A DNA stretch of 37,058 nucleotides from Mycoplasmataceae bacterium (GTDB lineage: Bacteria > Bacillota_I > Bacilli_A > Mycoplasmatales > Mycoplasmoidaceae). How positions within the stretch are numbered: position 1 is the stretch's first letter; each line of letters opens with the position of its first letter. Under the pieces are notes generated by a model, which ran no database searches, was not told the DNA's origin, and worked only from the letters and a program-made list of their open reading frames with translations. Below, in pieces: positions 8,339-18,469 of the stretch. The position numbers and the translations under genes are program-made. The stretch covers positions 1-37,058 of the forward strand of contig JAIRKU010000003.1 of NCBI GenBank assembly GCA_031259945.1, read 5' to 3'.

Positions 8339-8878
8339 TTATAAACTCTTAATAATTGTATCAATCGTAGTAATTTTTGCTCCATAAGTTTTTTGGAAGT
8401 ATTTTAAACTATGTCTATAAATTTCTTTACTAAAACTGCATATACCATCTTTGGGAATAGTGATTTCATATCCCCATTGATATGCGTCAGCAATAGTGTG
8501 TGCTATACAAATGTGTGCTTGGAGACCGACCACAATTAGAGCTTTGATATTAAGTTTTTTAAGAACTTGTTGTAATTTCGTATCAAAAAAACCACTAAAA
8601 TGATGTTTGTCAATCACATAATCTATTTTTTTAAACGGTTTTAGTTGTGGAATGATTTCTGCTCCTTTAGTACTTTTAATAGCGTGCTCCCCTCAAAGAT
8701 TTAATTCATGATCTTTATTAGTGTGAGCATCATTTACATAAATGATAGGAACGCTCTTTTGACGAGCAGTTAATATCAATTTTTGAATTGGTTTAATAAT
8801 TGAAAGTGCATTTTTGCACGCTAATTTGCCTGTAACAAAATCATTTAACATATCAATGACTAAAATTGCTTGTTTCAT
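8339..8878 (-). CDS. Isochorismatase/nicotinamidase-family cysteine hydrolase
   Basis: 179 residues from ATG 8878 ([14 protein letters not shown]). An upstream in-frame ATG at 8905 would add nine residues and has no better SD. The family triad is visible: Asp in V-I-D-M-L-N-D-F, Lys in I-D-K-H-H-F-S-G-F, and the nucleophile Cys in [11 protein letters not shown]. The family includes nicotinamidase PncA, and an NAD-salvage role is plausible, but the metal-binding D-x-H is replaced here by D-A-H-T-N and the substrate cannot be fixed. One UGA Trp. First gene of the lysS operon and divergent from pheS. Confidence 0.75.
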
Positions 8879-8923
8879 AATCAAGTGGATGAGTAATTTT
8901 AACATAATTACTTTTATAGGCTT

Positions 8924-8929
8924 TATAAT
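8924..8929 (+). promoter_or_regulatory. -10 box of pheST
   Basis: TATAAT lies 18 nt before the pheS ATG, leaving a leader of only about 12 nt with no SD site. The divergent hydrolase gene begins at 8878, so both promoters share roughly 70 bp. Confidence 0.6.
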
Positions 8930-8947
8930 TACAACAATTTAAGTAGC

Positions 8948-9970
8948 ATGAAGCAGATAAACGCCAAAAAAATTATTCAAGAGTTAAAAGAAAAGTTAGA
9001 TACGAAATTAAATGAAACACAAATTATTGAACTTCGCAATATTTATATTAATAAATATGTAGCGCCTATTTATCAAGAATTAAAAACTGCGCCGTTAAAT
9101 GAAAAAAAGGAAATAGGTAATTTTGTTAATATCTTCAAAAATGAAATTAATACATTAATTGATGAGGTTTTAAATAATCTAAAAATAGAAAAAGAAAATA
9201 CTTTACATAAGGTTGATTATGACATTAACATTGACAATGTTAACGTAGCGTGAGGCACATTAACCCCAATAACATTAATCACGAATGAAATATTAAGTTT
9301 TTTTCAAAAATTGGATTTTCAAATTTTAAATGGCGAGGAAGTAGTTAAAACTAAATACAATTTTGACAATCTTAATATTGATATTAAACATCCTGCTAGA
9401 AGTTACCAAGATTCATTCTTTATTAATTTATCAACAATGCTTCGAACCCACTGTACTAGCACCACTGCCGAAGTTTTAGATGCAAATAAAAATAGAGATA
9501 TCCGAATGGTTACATATGGTAACGTGTATCGCAATGACGAAGACGATGCTACCCACAGCCATCAATTTAACCAAATTGATATTTTATGAGCGAGAGAAGG
9601 ATTAAACTTACAAAATTTAAAATGATTAATTACTAAGTTGTTAAAATATTTATTTGGTGAAAAAGTACAAACTAGATTTCGTTTATCTTATTTTCCTTTC
9701 ACTGAGCCATCGTTTGAAGTTGATATTAGTTGTACCAATTGTCATGGTAAAGGATGCTCAATGTGTAAGCATACTGGCTGAATTGAAATTTTAGGCGCAG
9801 GAATGCTTCACGAAAATGTTATGAAGGCTAGTAACGTTAATATTAAAACAATATTGGCAGCCGGATTGGGCATTGATCGTTTAGCCATTCTAAAATATGG
9901 TTTTAGTGACATTCGCGATTTATATAGTAATGATTTTAGAATTTTAAATCAATTCAAAAAGGTAAGTTAA
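8948..9970 (+). CDS. pheS: Phenylalanyl-tRNA synthetase alpha subunit
   Basis: 340 residues with UGA Trp codons. An N-terminal coiled coil (residues 1-75) binds tRNA-Phe, followed by the class II core: motif 1 around H-P-A-R, L-R-T-H-T/C-S motif L-R-T-H-C-T-S, motif 2 [17 protein letters not shown], and motif 3 [11 protein letters not shown]-x-x-C...C-x-x-C cluster ([12 protein letters not shown]) inserted before [10 protein letters not shown] is common in bacterial PheS. It forms the heterotetramer with PheT, whose gene starts 2 nt after this stop. Confidence 0.97.
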
Positions 9971-9972
9971 GT

Positions 9973-12324
9973 ATGATTGTTAGTAAATATTTAATCGGTA
10001 AATTCTTGCCTAAAATTCATGAATTAGATGATCAACATTTTATTGATGCCTGTGGAGCAATCGGCATTGAAGTAGAAAACATTTATCATCATCCTAAAAC
10101 CAATAACCTAGTTATTGGTCAAATAATAAAAGTTACTCCACATCCAAATGCCGATAAATTATCTGTGTGTGAAGTAAAAATAGACAATACTGATAAAGTT
10201 CATGTAATTGTTTGTGGTGCCGCCAATGTTAAAATTAATAAAAAAGTTATCGTTGCATTACAGGGTGCTAAATTTTATGACAACCGTATTATAGAGTATC
10301 GTGATTTACGTGGGGTTTTATCACAAGGCATGCTTTGCGCTTACACCGAACTAACACCGCATCATTCATTCTTAAACGATACAGATGCTAATGGCATTAT
10401 TCTCTTAGACGACGCCGTTATTGGCGATAAAGAAATTGAAAAATATATCGGTTTGAATGATACGATTTATGATTTAGATATTTCTTCTAATCGTAACGAT
10501 TTAAATGGTGTTCTACCATTATGTCAAGAACTAGCTGGGTTCTTTAAATGAGATTTTGTTTTCCCTACTATTAATGCGATTAATGGTTCTTATAAAGAAG
10601 ATGTTCATTTAGAATATGATTCACAAATATGCGATGGAATTGCTGTTATTAAAATTAAAGATATTCTTCATGGTGAATCAACTTGATTATTTAAAGGTTT
10701 ATTGATGAACAATGGGGTAAAACCCATAAATAGTACATTAGATAAATTAGCTTATGTAACATTACTAACTAATGTCCCTACAGCAGCTTATGATGCTGAC
10801 AAAATTTCGTCAGCATTATCAGTAGAGTTATCAAATGGCAATGAATCATTTGTTGGGTTTGATAAAAAAAGTTATAAATTAAATAGCAATGACATCGTCA
10901 TTAAATCTAATGGGAAAATCGTTGGACTAGCTGGAATTATGGGGGCGAAAGATTATGGTGTAAATAATGCTACCAAAGATATTTATATTGAAATAGCTAA
11001 CTTTAATTATTTCAACATTCGCGCTACTTCTATTAGGCTTAATATTTTTTCAGATGCTGCGAAACGATTTTCCAAGCCTATTTCAATTTATTTAAATAAT
11101 TTAACACTTCAGTTCGTTGCCGAACAATTTATGGGGTTGCAAATTAGCCGACCTATTGTCAACTTTAAACAGCAACAACAAATTGCTTTTGATGTTGATT
11201 ACGATTTCATTAATAAAATTTTAGGTATTAATTTATCAAGTAATGTAATCCAAGCTAGTCTTAAATATTATGGTTTTCAGTTTGATAACCATAAATGCAT
11301 AGCACCATTACACCGGTTAGATATAACTACATCTCAAGACTTGTCTGAAGAAATTGTTAAATTTATTAATATTAATGAATTGCCGATTACTCCTATTATT
11401 GGAGAAATTAACATTACAAGCGATAACAAGGAGTATGAATTAATTACTAAAATTAAAAGCTTATTAAATAGTAATTTCTTTAATGAAGTTAAAACTTACA
11501 ATTTAACCAGTTTGGAAGATTTAAATGAGTTTAATATATTTAAATATACTGATTTTATCAAAATTGAAAATTCACATAATTTGTCAAGAACACATTTAAG
11601 ATCAAATTTAATTTCTGCATTATTGAAGATTTATCAATTTAACGATTCTTATAAAACTAAATTACAACCAATTTTTGAAATTCAAAAAATTTATGCTAAT
11701 CGTACATCACATTTAAATCTGACAATAATTGCACCAGAAATTATTCATCTTGACCGTATTTCTGATTCTAAAATCATGATGAACGTTAATGTGCTTAAAG
11801 CAATTAGTAATGAGTTTGCTAAATTATTGAACACTGAATTTGAATATTTTGTTACAAGTGAATCCAATGTCTTTTATAACAACGAGTTATTAGCCGTTCA
11901 ATGTAACGGTAAATTAATAGGATATATAGGTTCAATCAAAAGTTCTAAACTGGTTAATTATGATTTAAGTAATCAAACTATCTATTGCTTAAGTATTAAT
12001 TTAGAACTTTTGCTAGAAATGTATACAAAACCAATAATGCATTTTGTTTCTGTAAATAATTTAATGCCTATATATAAAGATATTTCGTTCATCATTCATC
12101 CTTTGGAAAAAATTACTAATTTATTGCATGCTTTAGATAATTTAGATTTTATCCAATCCTATGAATTTATTGACCGTTATGTTATAACGGAAGGCGAACA
12201 AATATCTTATACGCTTCGATTTAGGTTTAATAACATTAAGGGGACAAATACTAAAATAATTGAGACATATTTAACCGAAATTGAAAACAAGATAATTGAA
12301 AACCACGCAAATATTAGACGATAA
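9973..12324 (+). CDS. pheT: Phenylalanyl-tRNA synthetase beta subunit
   Basis: 783 residues, the normal length. The order of domains is visible: an N-terminal EMAP-like tRNA-binding domain (I-G-Q-I-I-K-V-T-P-H-P-N-A-D-K-L-S-V-C), a B3/B4 editing region in the middle, a B5 segment, the catalytic-like core, and a C-terminal ferredoxin-fold anticodon domain (Y-K-D-I-S-F-I, ending L-T-E-I-E-N-K). Trp codons are UGA at 10549 and 10684. It follows pheS with a 2-nt gap and must be cotranscribed. Adjacent ferredoxin has its own SD and probably its own promoter. Confidence 0.97.
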
Positions 12325-12381
12325 TATTAATGGTAATATGTTAAAATAGTTATTCATATTTAGAATAAACGGAGTAATATC

Positions 12382-12555
12382 ATGTCAAAAGCAAACGTAA
12401 ATAAGACTATTTGTATCGGTTGTGGGGTTTGCGAAGCAAGCTGCCCAATGGGTGCAATTAAATTAGTAGATGGCAAGGCTACAATCGACACTAATAAATG
12501 TACCGGTTGTGGCGCATGTGTTGGTAGCTGTCCTGTCAGCGCTATCACAAATTAA
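12382..12555 (+). CDS. 2[4Fe-4S] ferredoxin
   Basis: 57 residues, ATG 12382 behind GGAG (12371-12374). Two complete cluster motifs are present: C-I-G-C-G-V-C-E-A-S-C-P and C-T-G-C-G-A-C-V-G-S-C-P, so eight Cys bind two [4Fe-4S] clusters in the clostridial style. It is a low-potential electron carrier in the cytoplasm. Possible partners inside this window are IspH, which needs an external electron donor, and rubrerythrin. Ferredoxins of this type are rare in classical mycoplasmas, supporting an anaerobic lifestyle. A strong terminator follows. Confidence 0.97.
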   Translation: MSKANVNKTICIGCGVCEASCPMGAIKLVDGKATIDTNKCTGCGACVGSCPVSAITN

Positions 12556-12570
12556 AGTTTGTAATATTAT

Positions 12571-12602
12571 AAAAACCCACTCTTGACGAGTAGGTTTTTT
12601 TT
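12571..12602 (+). terminator. Terminator after ferredoxin
   Basis: AAAACCCACTC pairs with GAGTAGGTTTT with one mismatch around TTGAC, followed by a run of eight T. It also separates ferredoxin from the convergent tRNA-Arg gene. Confidence 0.8.
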
Positions 12603-12678
12603 GGCGCGCTCGAGGGGATTCGAACCTCTGACCACAGGCTTAGAAGGCATGTGCTCTATCCAACTGAGCTACGAGCGC
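12602..12678 (-). tRNA. tRNA-Arg (anticodon TCT)
   Basis: Acceptor GCGCTCG pairs with CGAGCGC, the anticodon loop is CTTCTAA (anticodon TCT), and the T arm is AGAGG TTCGAAT CCCCT with one mismatched pair. Discriminator G and CCA are encoded. One pair of the anticodon stem (CATGC/GCCTG) is mismatched. Confidence 0.93.
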
Positions 12679-12788
12679 CAATGTAATGAAATAATTATAC
12701 TCATTAATCAAGTAATGAATTTTAATCGACATTAAATAATATCACCAAATTTAAGATCAATTCTTAATTTTATGGTTCATATACAAAT

Positions 12789-13511
12789 TTAAGTTCTAGG
12801 GTGATTTAGATAATATTTATTAGTTGCAATTTTAATACCAACAACACAAATAATTGTCATAATCGTTTCTATGCTATTAGAAGCAATCAAAACATAATAT
12901 GAAAAATCATTACCAGAACCATTAACAATCATTAAAATTGTTCAAGTTGTTCATAAAGCATAAGCAATCAAGTTAAGACAATATGTCATGATAGAGATAT
13001 GAATAACATGTTCTTTATCATAAATCGTTTTTAAAAAAATTGGAATTGTATCAATACAACATAAAATTCCCGTTACCAAACTAACAATTCAAACTGCAGC
13101 ATCACTAACAACTTTATCATTCATTTGAATTCCATATATTTGTAGGATTAAGTATAACGGTGCAAAAACGCAAAAAACGGTAAAAGCAATCACGAGACTT
13201 TTTTGCTTGAAAAATTTTAATTTTTCTAATTTTAATTTCATGACAATGATGATTGTTGAAAAAAATAATGCCGCACCATAACATAAAAATTTACCCAGAA
13301 AATAGTACCAAGCAGCATCAACCCCAACCGCAATAATTTGGGCAATGCTAGTCAGTGTACAAAAAGCGCCCGCATTGAATATGATGGCAAAAGCCAAAAA
13401 AGGTACACCTTTAGTCAATTTTGATCTAATGATCTTAATGCATTGTGGACCGCCAACTGATATTTGAAAAATAGTGGCTGTTCATAACACGACTTGAATT
13501 GCAATATTCAT
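12789..13511 (-). CDS. PQ-loop family membrane protein
   Basis: 240 residues from ATG 13511 behind GGAGG. Hydrophobicity suggests about seven membrane segments. The first helix is followed by the PQ-loop signature G-G-P-Q-C-I-K-I-I-R-S-K (residues 20-31), and a second, weaker one appears in the second half (T-I-P-I-F-L-K-T-I-Y-D-K). Two three-helix PQ-loop units joined by a linker helix is the SWEET/PQLC transporter plan, so a small-solute carrier is likely but the substrate is unknown. UGA Trp codons occur in both halves. It starts 9 nt after the hydrolase stop, implying one operon. Confidence 0.75.
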
Positions 13512-13520
13512 TTTTCCTCC

Positions 13521-14222
13521 TTAAGTAATCTTTTTTAGACAATGATTAAAACTAATTATCAATTGTCTTAAATGTGTTTTTCACGGTGAATGTGATGCAT
13601 TTTTAATAGTAATAAATTCAAAATCTTTTTTATTTTTAAAAAAATTAATAAATCATTTTTTACTAGGCTCAAATGGAACAATTTCATCGTAGTCGCCAAA
13701 AATTACGAAAATTGGTACATTAATTCTTTTTAAATTTTTAGCAATTGTTAAATTGCATTTTTCACCAAAAATGTCTAATGATAATTTATAAGGATCTCAC
13801 GCCTTATTAATTTTTGTATTACCAGTAAATCAATCAAATTTTGTAATAGGATTAGTTTTATTTTTTATTGATTGGCGTACCGAACTTCGTTCTTTAGGTG
13901 TCAGCGAGGGGTTAGCGGGATCTCATAAAATAACACATTGTAAACTTTTAATTTTATGTGCAATAATCGAAAGGATTGCCCCCCCCATTGAATGACCAAT
14001 AACAATGACGTTTTGCAATCTATAAGAATTTATGTATTGAGTTACATATTTACAATAATCACTTATTAAAAACTGTTTAGAAAAATCTAAATTTTGTCCA
14101 TGATTAGGTAAATCAAATGTATGTACATTATGACCTTGTTTTTTTATTTTTTTAAAAAATGAATCGGCGATGGTTTTATAATCGCCAAACCCATGTATAT
14201 AAAAAATATTAAATTTCTTCAT
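13521..14222 (-). CDS. Alpha/beta hydrolase
   Basis: 233 residues. H-G-F-G near residue 11 forms the oxyanion loop, the nucleophile elbow is G-H-S-M-G-G (about residues 75-80), the acid is in F-G-D-Y-D-E-I-V-P-F and the His in N-A-S-H-S-P-W. The triad is therefore complete and the enzyme should be active as an esterase or lipase-like hydrolase; such genes are common in mollicutes and often serve lysophospholipid or ester cleavage. It starts 2 nt before the stop of the upstream PLP enzyme gene ends and is followed by the PQ-loop gene, so the three form an operon. Confidence 0.85.
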
Positions 14223-14224
14223 GT

Positions 14225-15412
14225 TTATTTTTTGGCACTTTTAAAAGCTTGATCGAAATCTTCAATTAGATCTCTTACATCTTCAATTCCAGTCGAAAAT
14301 CTAATTAAATTTGGAGTAATGCCAGATTTAAGTAATGCTTCTTTGGTGAATAAAATATGTGTCATGGAAGCGGGGTGTTCAATCAGACTTTCAACACCGC
14401 CAAGACTTACTGCAAGTGTTACCAATTTAAGATTGTTAACAAACTTTTTAGTTTGACTAAAACTTAAATTAGTTTCAAAACTAATCATTCCACCAAATTG
14501 TTCCATTTGTTTTTTGGCAACAATATGATTTTTATGAGATTTTAATCCAGGATAATAAACTTTTTTTACATATGGTGATTTTTCTAAATATTGAGCAATT
14601 GCTAACGCATTTTGACAAATGACGTTCATCCGCACCGCTAAAGTTTTTAAACCTCTTATTACCATATAGGCATCATCAGGGCTTAACACCGAACCCGTTG
14701 AATCTCTTAAACCTTCGTCACGAATTATTTTAATATCTTGCTTATTGCCACAAACACAGCCAGCAAGTACATCACTATGACCATTAATGTACTTCGTTAA
14801 TGAATGAATACAAATATCAACTCCTAGTTGCAAGGGGTGTTGCAAATATGGTGAAGCAAATGTGTTATCCAATACTACCCGAATATTTTTATTGTAGTTA
14901 TGAGCGATTGTAGCAATTGCTTTAATATCATTAACTTTAATGGTGGGGTTACAAGGCGTTTCAAAATAAACCATTACTGTGTTGGGTTTTAATGATTTTT
15001 TAACTAGTTGTAAATTATTAAAATCCACCAGAGTGGATGTAACGCCTAGCCTAGACAATACTTTGGTAAACAATAAAAAAGTACTTCCATATAAATCAGT
15101 GTCGGCTAAAATGTGATCACCTTTTTTTAATAAACCTCATATCGTAGAGGTAATTGCTCCCATCCCACTGGATGTGCACAAACAATCTTCTGACCCCTCT
15201 ATGTAGGCTAATCGTTCTTCAAGGTATCGTAATGTGGGATTGCCATTTCTGGTGTAGACATATCCAACTTCTTTACCAGCATATCTTCTGCCACCTTGTT
15301 CAACACTATCAAATACAAAAGTACTAGAACGAAAAATTGGTTCATTTATAACTCCGTAAGAATACTTTGTTTTTTGTTTTTTTGCGTGTATAACCGCTGA
15401 ATTTATTCTCAT
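14225..15412 (-). CDS. Cys/Met-metabolism PLP enzyme (methionine gamma-lyase or cystathionine lyase type)
   Basis: 395 residues from ATG 15412 behind GGAG. Fold-type I PLP enzyme of the trans-sulfuration family: Y-T-R-N-G-N-P-T near residue 55 (phosphate-binding Tyr/Arg), S-S-G-M-G-A-I, D-N-T-F-A-S-P-Y (pyridine-ring Asp), the PLP Lys in H-S-L-T-K-Y, and L-G-G-V-E-S-L-I-E-H-P. The D-L-Y-G-S-T-F segment has Ser where many methionine gamma-lyases have Cys, so gamma-lyase and beta-lyase activities cannot be separated by eye. It would release ammonia, a 2-oxoacid and a thiol or sulfide, useful for iron-sulfur supply. One UGA Trp. Confidence 0.88.
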
Positions 15413-15458
15413 ACTGCTCCTCTATTTTAAATTATCATTTAACATCTATATGTAAGAT

Positions 15459-15464
15459 TATAAT
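15459..15464 (+). promoter_or_regulatory. -10 box of the malic enzyme gene
   Basis: TATAAT followed by a start region containing two ATG codons (15490 and 15508). A GGAG at 15492-15495 overlaps the first ATG and lies 12 nt before the second, which favours the start at 15508. Confidence 0.55.
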
Positions 15465-15507
15465 GGCAATATAGTTATTAAAACTTTATATGGAGATTAA
15501 TAAAAAT

Positions 15508-16662
15508 ATGGATTTTGCTAAAAAATCATTAGAAGTACACCGTAAGATAAGGGGTAAAATTGAGATTAAGCCTAAAGTTAAAGTAAATACTGCAATTGAT
15601 TTAGCTTTAGCATATACACCAGGTGTAGCGGCACCATGTAGTGCAATAGCTAAAAATAAAAACGAAAGTTTTAATTTAACAGCACGTGGTAATTTAGTTG
15701 CGGTTATTACCGATGGTAGTGCAGTTTTAGGATTAGGCAATATTGGTCCAGAAGCAGGTATGCCCGTAATGGAAGGTAAGTGCGTTTTATTTAAAGCATT
15801 TGCTAATGTTGATGCTATTCCATTATGTTTAAATACACAAAAAGTAGATGAAATCGTTAATATTGTAAAAGCTTTAGAACCTTCTTTTGGTGGTGTTAAT
15901 TTAGAAGACATTGGTTCACCAAGATGTTTTGAAGTCGAAAAAAGATTAAAAGAAGAATTATCAATTCCTGTAATGCATGATGATCAACATGGTACAGCTA
16001 TTGTCGTTGCAGCAGCTTTAACTAATGCCATAAAAGTAGTTAACAAAAGAAAAGGTAACCTAAGAATTGTTATTAATGGTCCTGGGGCCGCCGGTATTGC
16101 AATTGGTAATTTATTATTAACAATGAATTTTGGCAATGTATTAATGGTGGATCGAGTGGGTATTTTAAATCATAAATCTAGAACATTACCACCACACCAT
16201 GTGGAGATTGCCAAAATTTCTAATAAATATAATGAAAACGGTGACCTAAAAGCAGCATTGACAAATGCTGATGTCTTTATCGGCGTTTCTGCTGGTAATG
16301 TTGTTTCATTAGAGATGGCTAAATTAATGAACAAAAATGCTATTATTTTTGCAATGGCTAATCCTATTCCAGAAATTCTCCCCGATGTTGCTAAACGTGC
16401 TGGAGCCAAAATTATAGGCACAGGGCGAAGTGATTTTCCAAATCAAATTAATAATGCTTTAGTATTCCCTGGTATGTTTCGTGGCGCTTTAGACGCCAAA
16501 GCAAAACAGATTACTGATAAAATGAAAATCGCCGCTGTTAATGCTATTGCTTCACTAATTAAGCCGAGTGAATTAAAACCAAATTATGTTATTCCTTCAG
16601 TTTTAGATAAACGCGTTGTCCCAGCAATTGCTAAAGCTGTAGCCAGAGCAACCCACAAATAA
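15508..16662 (+). CDS. Malic enzyme (oxaloacetate-decarboxylating malate dehydrogenase)
   Basis: 384 residues from ATG 15508 (390 if ATG 15490 is used). It converts malate to pyruvate and CO2 with reduction of NAD(P)+. Visible signatures are A-Y-T-P-G-V-A near the start, T-D-G-S-A-V-L-G-L-G-N-I-G-P, the metal-binding L-E-D-I and H-D-D-Q-H-G-T, the Rossmann motif G-P-G-A-A-G, and A-N-P-I-P-E-I. It is the short bacterial type without the fused phosphotransacetylase domain. It is convergent with fumC with no gap between stop codons, and the two enzymes catalyse successive steps. Confidence 0.95.
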   Translation: MDFAKKSLEVHRKIRGKIEIKPKVKVNTAIDLALAYTPGVAAPCSAIAKNKNESFNLTARGNLVAVITDGSAVLGLGNIGPEAGMPVMEGKCVLFKAFANVDAIPLCLNTQKVDEIVNIVKALEPSFGGVNLEDIGSPRCFEVEKRLKEELSIPVMHDDQHGTAIVVAAALTNAIKVVNKRKGNLRIVINGPGAAGIAIGNLLLTMNFGNVLMVDRVGILNHKSRTLPPHHVEIAKISNKYNENGDLKAALTNADVFIGVSAGNVVSLEMAKLMNKNAIIFAMANPIPEILPDVAKRAGAKIIGTGRSDFPNQINNALVFPGMFRGALDAKAKQITDKMKIAAVNAIASLIKPSELKPNYVIPSVLDKRVVPAIAKAVARATHK

Positions 16663-18027
16663 TTAAACCATTTTTTTAGCGTCTACTAATTTATCAAAAT
16701 CAGTTTCGTTAATATATTTTAATGTTAAGGCAGCTTGCTTAAGAGTTAAATTGTTTTTGTAAGCATATTTGGCAATTTCAGCAGCTTTGCTATATCCAAT
16801 TTTAGGGGTTAGAGCAGTAACCAACATTAATGAGTTTTTTAAATTTGATTCAATTTTGTTCTTATTGACCTGAATACCACTAACGCATTTTAAGTTAAAT
16901 GATTGCATGGCATCTGTTAATAATTTAATAGATCATAAAGCATCGTAAGCGATTACTGGCATAAATGTATTTAATTCATAATTACCTTGACTAGCCGCAA
17001 AAGAAATTGTCATGTCATTTCCTAAAACTTGTGCACAAACCATCATCATTGCCTCTGATTGTGTAGGGTTCACCTTACCAGGCATGATAGAACTTCCAGG
17101 TTCATTAGCCGGCAATATTAACTCACCAATTCCAGCACGCGGACCACTACCTAAGAATCTTATATCGTTGGCTATTTTATAAAGTGAAGTCGATAAAATT
17201 TTAAGTTGTGCATGTACACTGGATACACGCTCTTTAAAAGCAAGACCATCAAATTTATTAGACATGGTTCTAAAAGGTAATTTATACATTTGTGCTAAAT
17301 ATTGAATAACTAATTTATCAAAATTTTTAGGAGCATTTAAACCTGTACCTACGGCTGTACCGCCTAACGGTAATTCATATAAACTATTAATGGTATTTAA
17401 AATTTGCAATTGACAATTTTCTAAGCTACTTCGTCAAGCTGATATTTCTTGTGATAACAAAATTGGCGTAGCATCTTGTAAATGAGTACGACCAATTTTG
17501 ATAATATTAGCAAATCTTTTTTCCATTTTTTTAAAAGCAATAATTAATTCAATTAAACTAGGCAATAAATTATTTGTTAAAGATTGACACATAGCAATAT
17601 GAATAGCGGAAGGAAATACATCATTAGAACTTTGCGACATATTAACATGATCGTTAGGATGTACGACTGCTTGTTTTGATGATTTGTTAGCAATATGAGC
17701 AATAACTTCATTAACATTCATATTAGTTTGTGTCCCGCTACCGGTTTGTCAAATCTTTAATGGAAATTGATCATTTAATTTATTGCTTAGAACAATATTA
17801 CCTGCATTGATGATTGCTTTAGCTTTTTGCTCTTCAATTTTCTTAAGTAACAAATTAGTTTTAGCTGCAGCGATCTTAATGGAAGCAATTGCATGAATTA
17901 ATATTATCGGCATTGTTTCATTGCCGATAATAAAGTTCTCTAAGCTTCTTTGAGTTTGTGCTCCTCAATATTTTTGGTTATCAACTTTGATTTCACCAAT
18001 ACTATCTTTTTCAATACGATATTTCAT
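16663..18027 (-). CDS. fumC: Class II fumarate hydratase
   Basis: 454 residues from ATG 18027, with UGA Trp codons restoring the frame at four places. It hydrates fumarate to malate without an iron-sulfur cluster. Family marks: [36 protein letters not shown], and the superfamily signature [13 protein letters not shown]. These are fumarase rather than aspartase features. The start has no SD and lies 10 nt after a -10 box that overlaps the ruvX -10 box. It converges with malic enzyme, with which it forms a fumarate-to-pyruvate route. Confidence 0.95.
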
Positions 18028-18033
18028 AAGTTT

Positions 18034-18043
18034 TATAATTATA
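18034..18043. promoter_or_regulatory. Overlapping divergent -10 boxes of ruvX and fumC
   Basis: TATAATTATA contains a plus-strand TATAAT (18034-18039) and a minus-strand TATAAT (18043-18038). The first lies 6 nt before the ruvX ATG and the second 10 nt before the fumC ATG. The boxes share two base pairs, so the polymerases should exclude each other, and both mRNAs would be leaderless or nearly so. Confidence 0.65.
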
Positions 18044-18045
18044 CA

Positions 18046-18468
18046 ATGCGTTTAATAGGAATTGATCTCGGAACAAAAACTATGGGTATAGCTATAACTG
18101 ACTCATTAAAGATGTTAGCAACTGGCTTAGAAAATTTTACTTATAGGGATAACGATCTTAATAGCTGTGTAGCAAAAGTGAGAAACCTTTTGCAACGTTA
18201 TCAAAACGATGTTGAAACTATTGTTTTAGGATATCCTTTGAATGTCAACAACACAAAGAACGAACGTACTTATTTGGTAGAACACTTTCAAAAATTATTA
18301 CAAAACGATATAACTATTCCAATCGTACTTCAAGACGAGCGTTATACAACAATAGCAGCAACGGCGCGTCTCAAATTTGATGTTGGACTTAAAAGTAGTC
18401 AGATTAAAAAACATAAAGATAAAATTAGTGCAGTAATAATTCTTGAAGAATACATTAACAAGTCATAA
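18046..18468 (+). CDS. ruvX: RuvX/YqgF-family RNase H-like nuclease
   Basis: 140 residues from ATG 18046; a longer frame opening upstream lies on the fumC coding strand opposite and is not credible. M-R-L-I-G-I-D-L-G-T-K-T-M-G-I-A at the N-terminus is the RNase H-fold nucleotide-binding strand with its catalytic Asp, and G-Y-P-L-N and D-E-R-Y-T-T follow, as in YqgF. The family is linked to Holliday junction resolution and to 16S rRNA pre-5'-end maturation. The -10 box ends 6 nt before the ATG, so the mRNA probably begins at the start codon. It is cotranscribed with the methyltransferase gene one nucleotide downstream. Confidence 0.92.
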   Translation: MRLIGIDLGTKTMGIAITDSLKMLATGLENFTYRDNDLNSCVAKVRNLLQRYQNDVETIVLGYPLNVNNTKNERTYLVEHFQKLLQNDITIPIVLQDERYTTIAATARLKFDVGLKSSQIKKHKDKISAVIILEEYINKS

Positions 18469-18469
18469 G

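Noticed and set aside
15486-15911. 141-codon open frame opposite the malic enzyme gene
   Set aside because: It is fully antisense to a strongly conserved enzyme domain, with no SD or family match.
17950-18045. Upstream extension of ruvX to an earlier start
   Set aside because: The extension lies opposite the fumC N-terminus and overlaps both promoters; family proteins begin at the M-R-L-I-G-I-D of 18046.
18443-18469. Earlier start for the methyltransferase gene inside ruvX
   Set aside because: The extra residues have no SD and do not fit the family; ATG 18470 directly after the ruvX stop gives the expected N-terminus.
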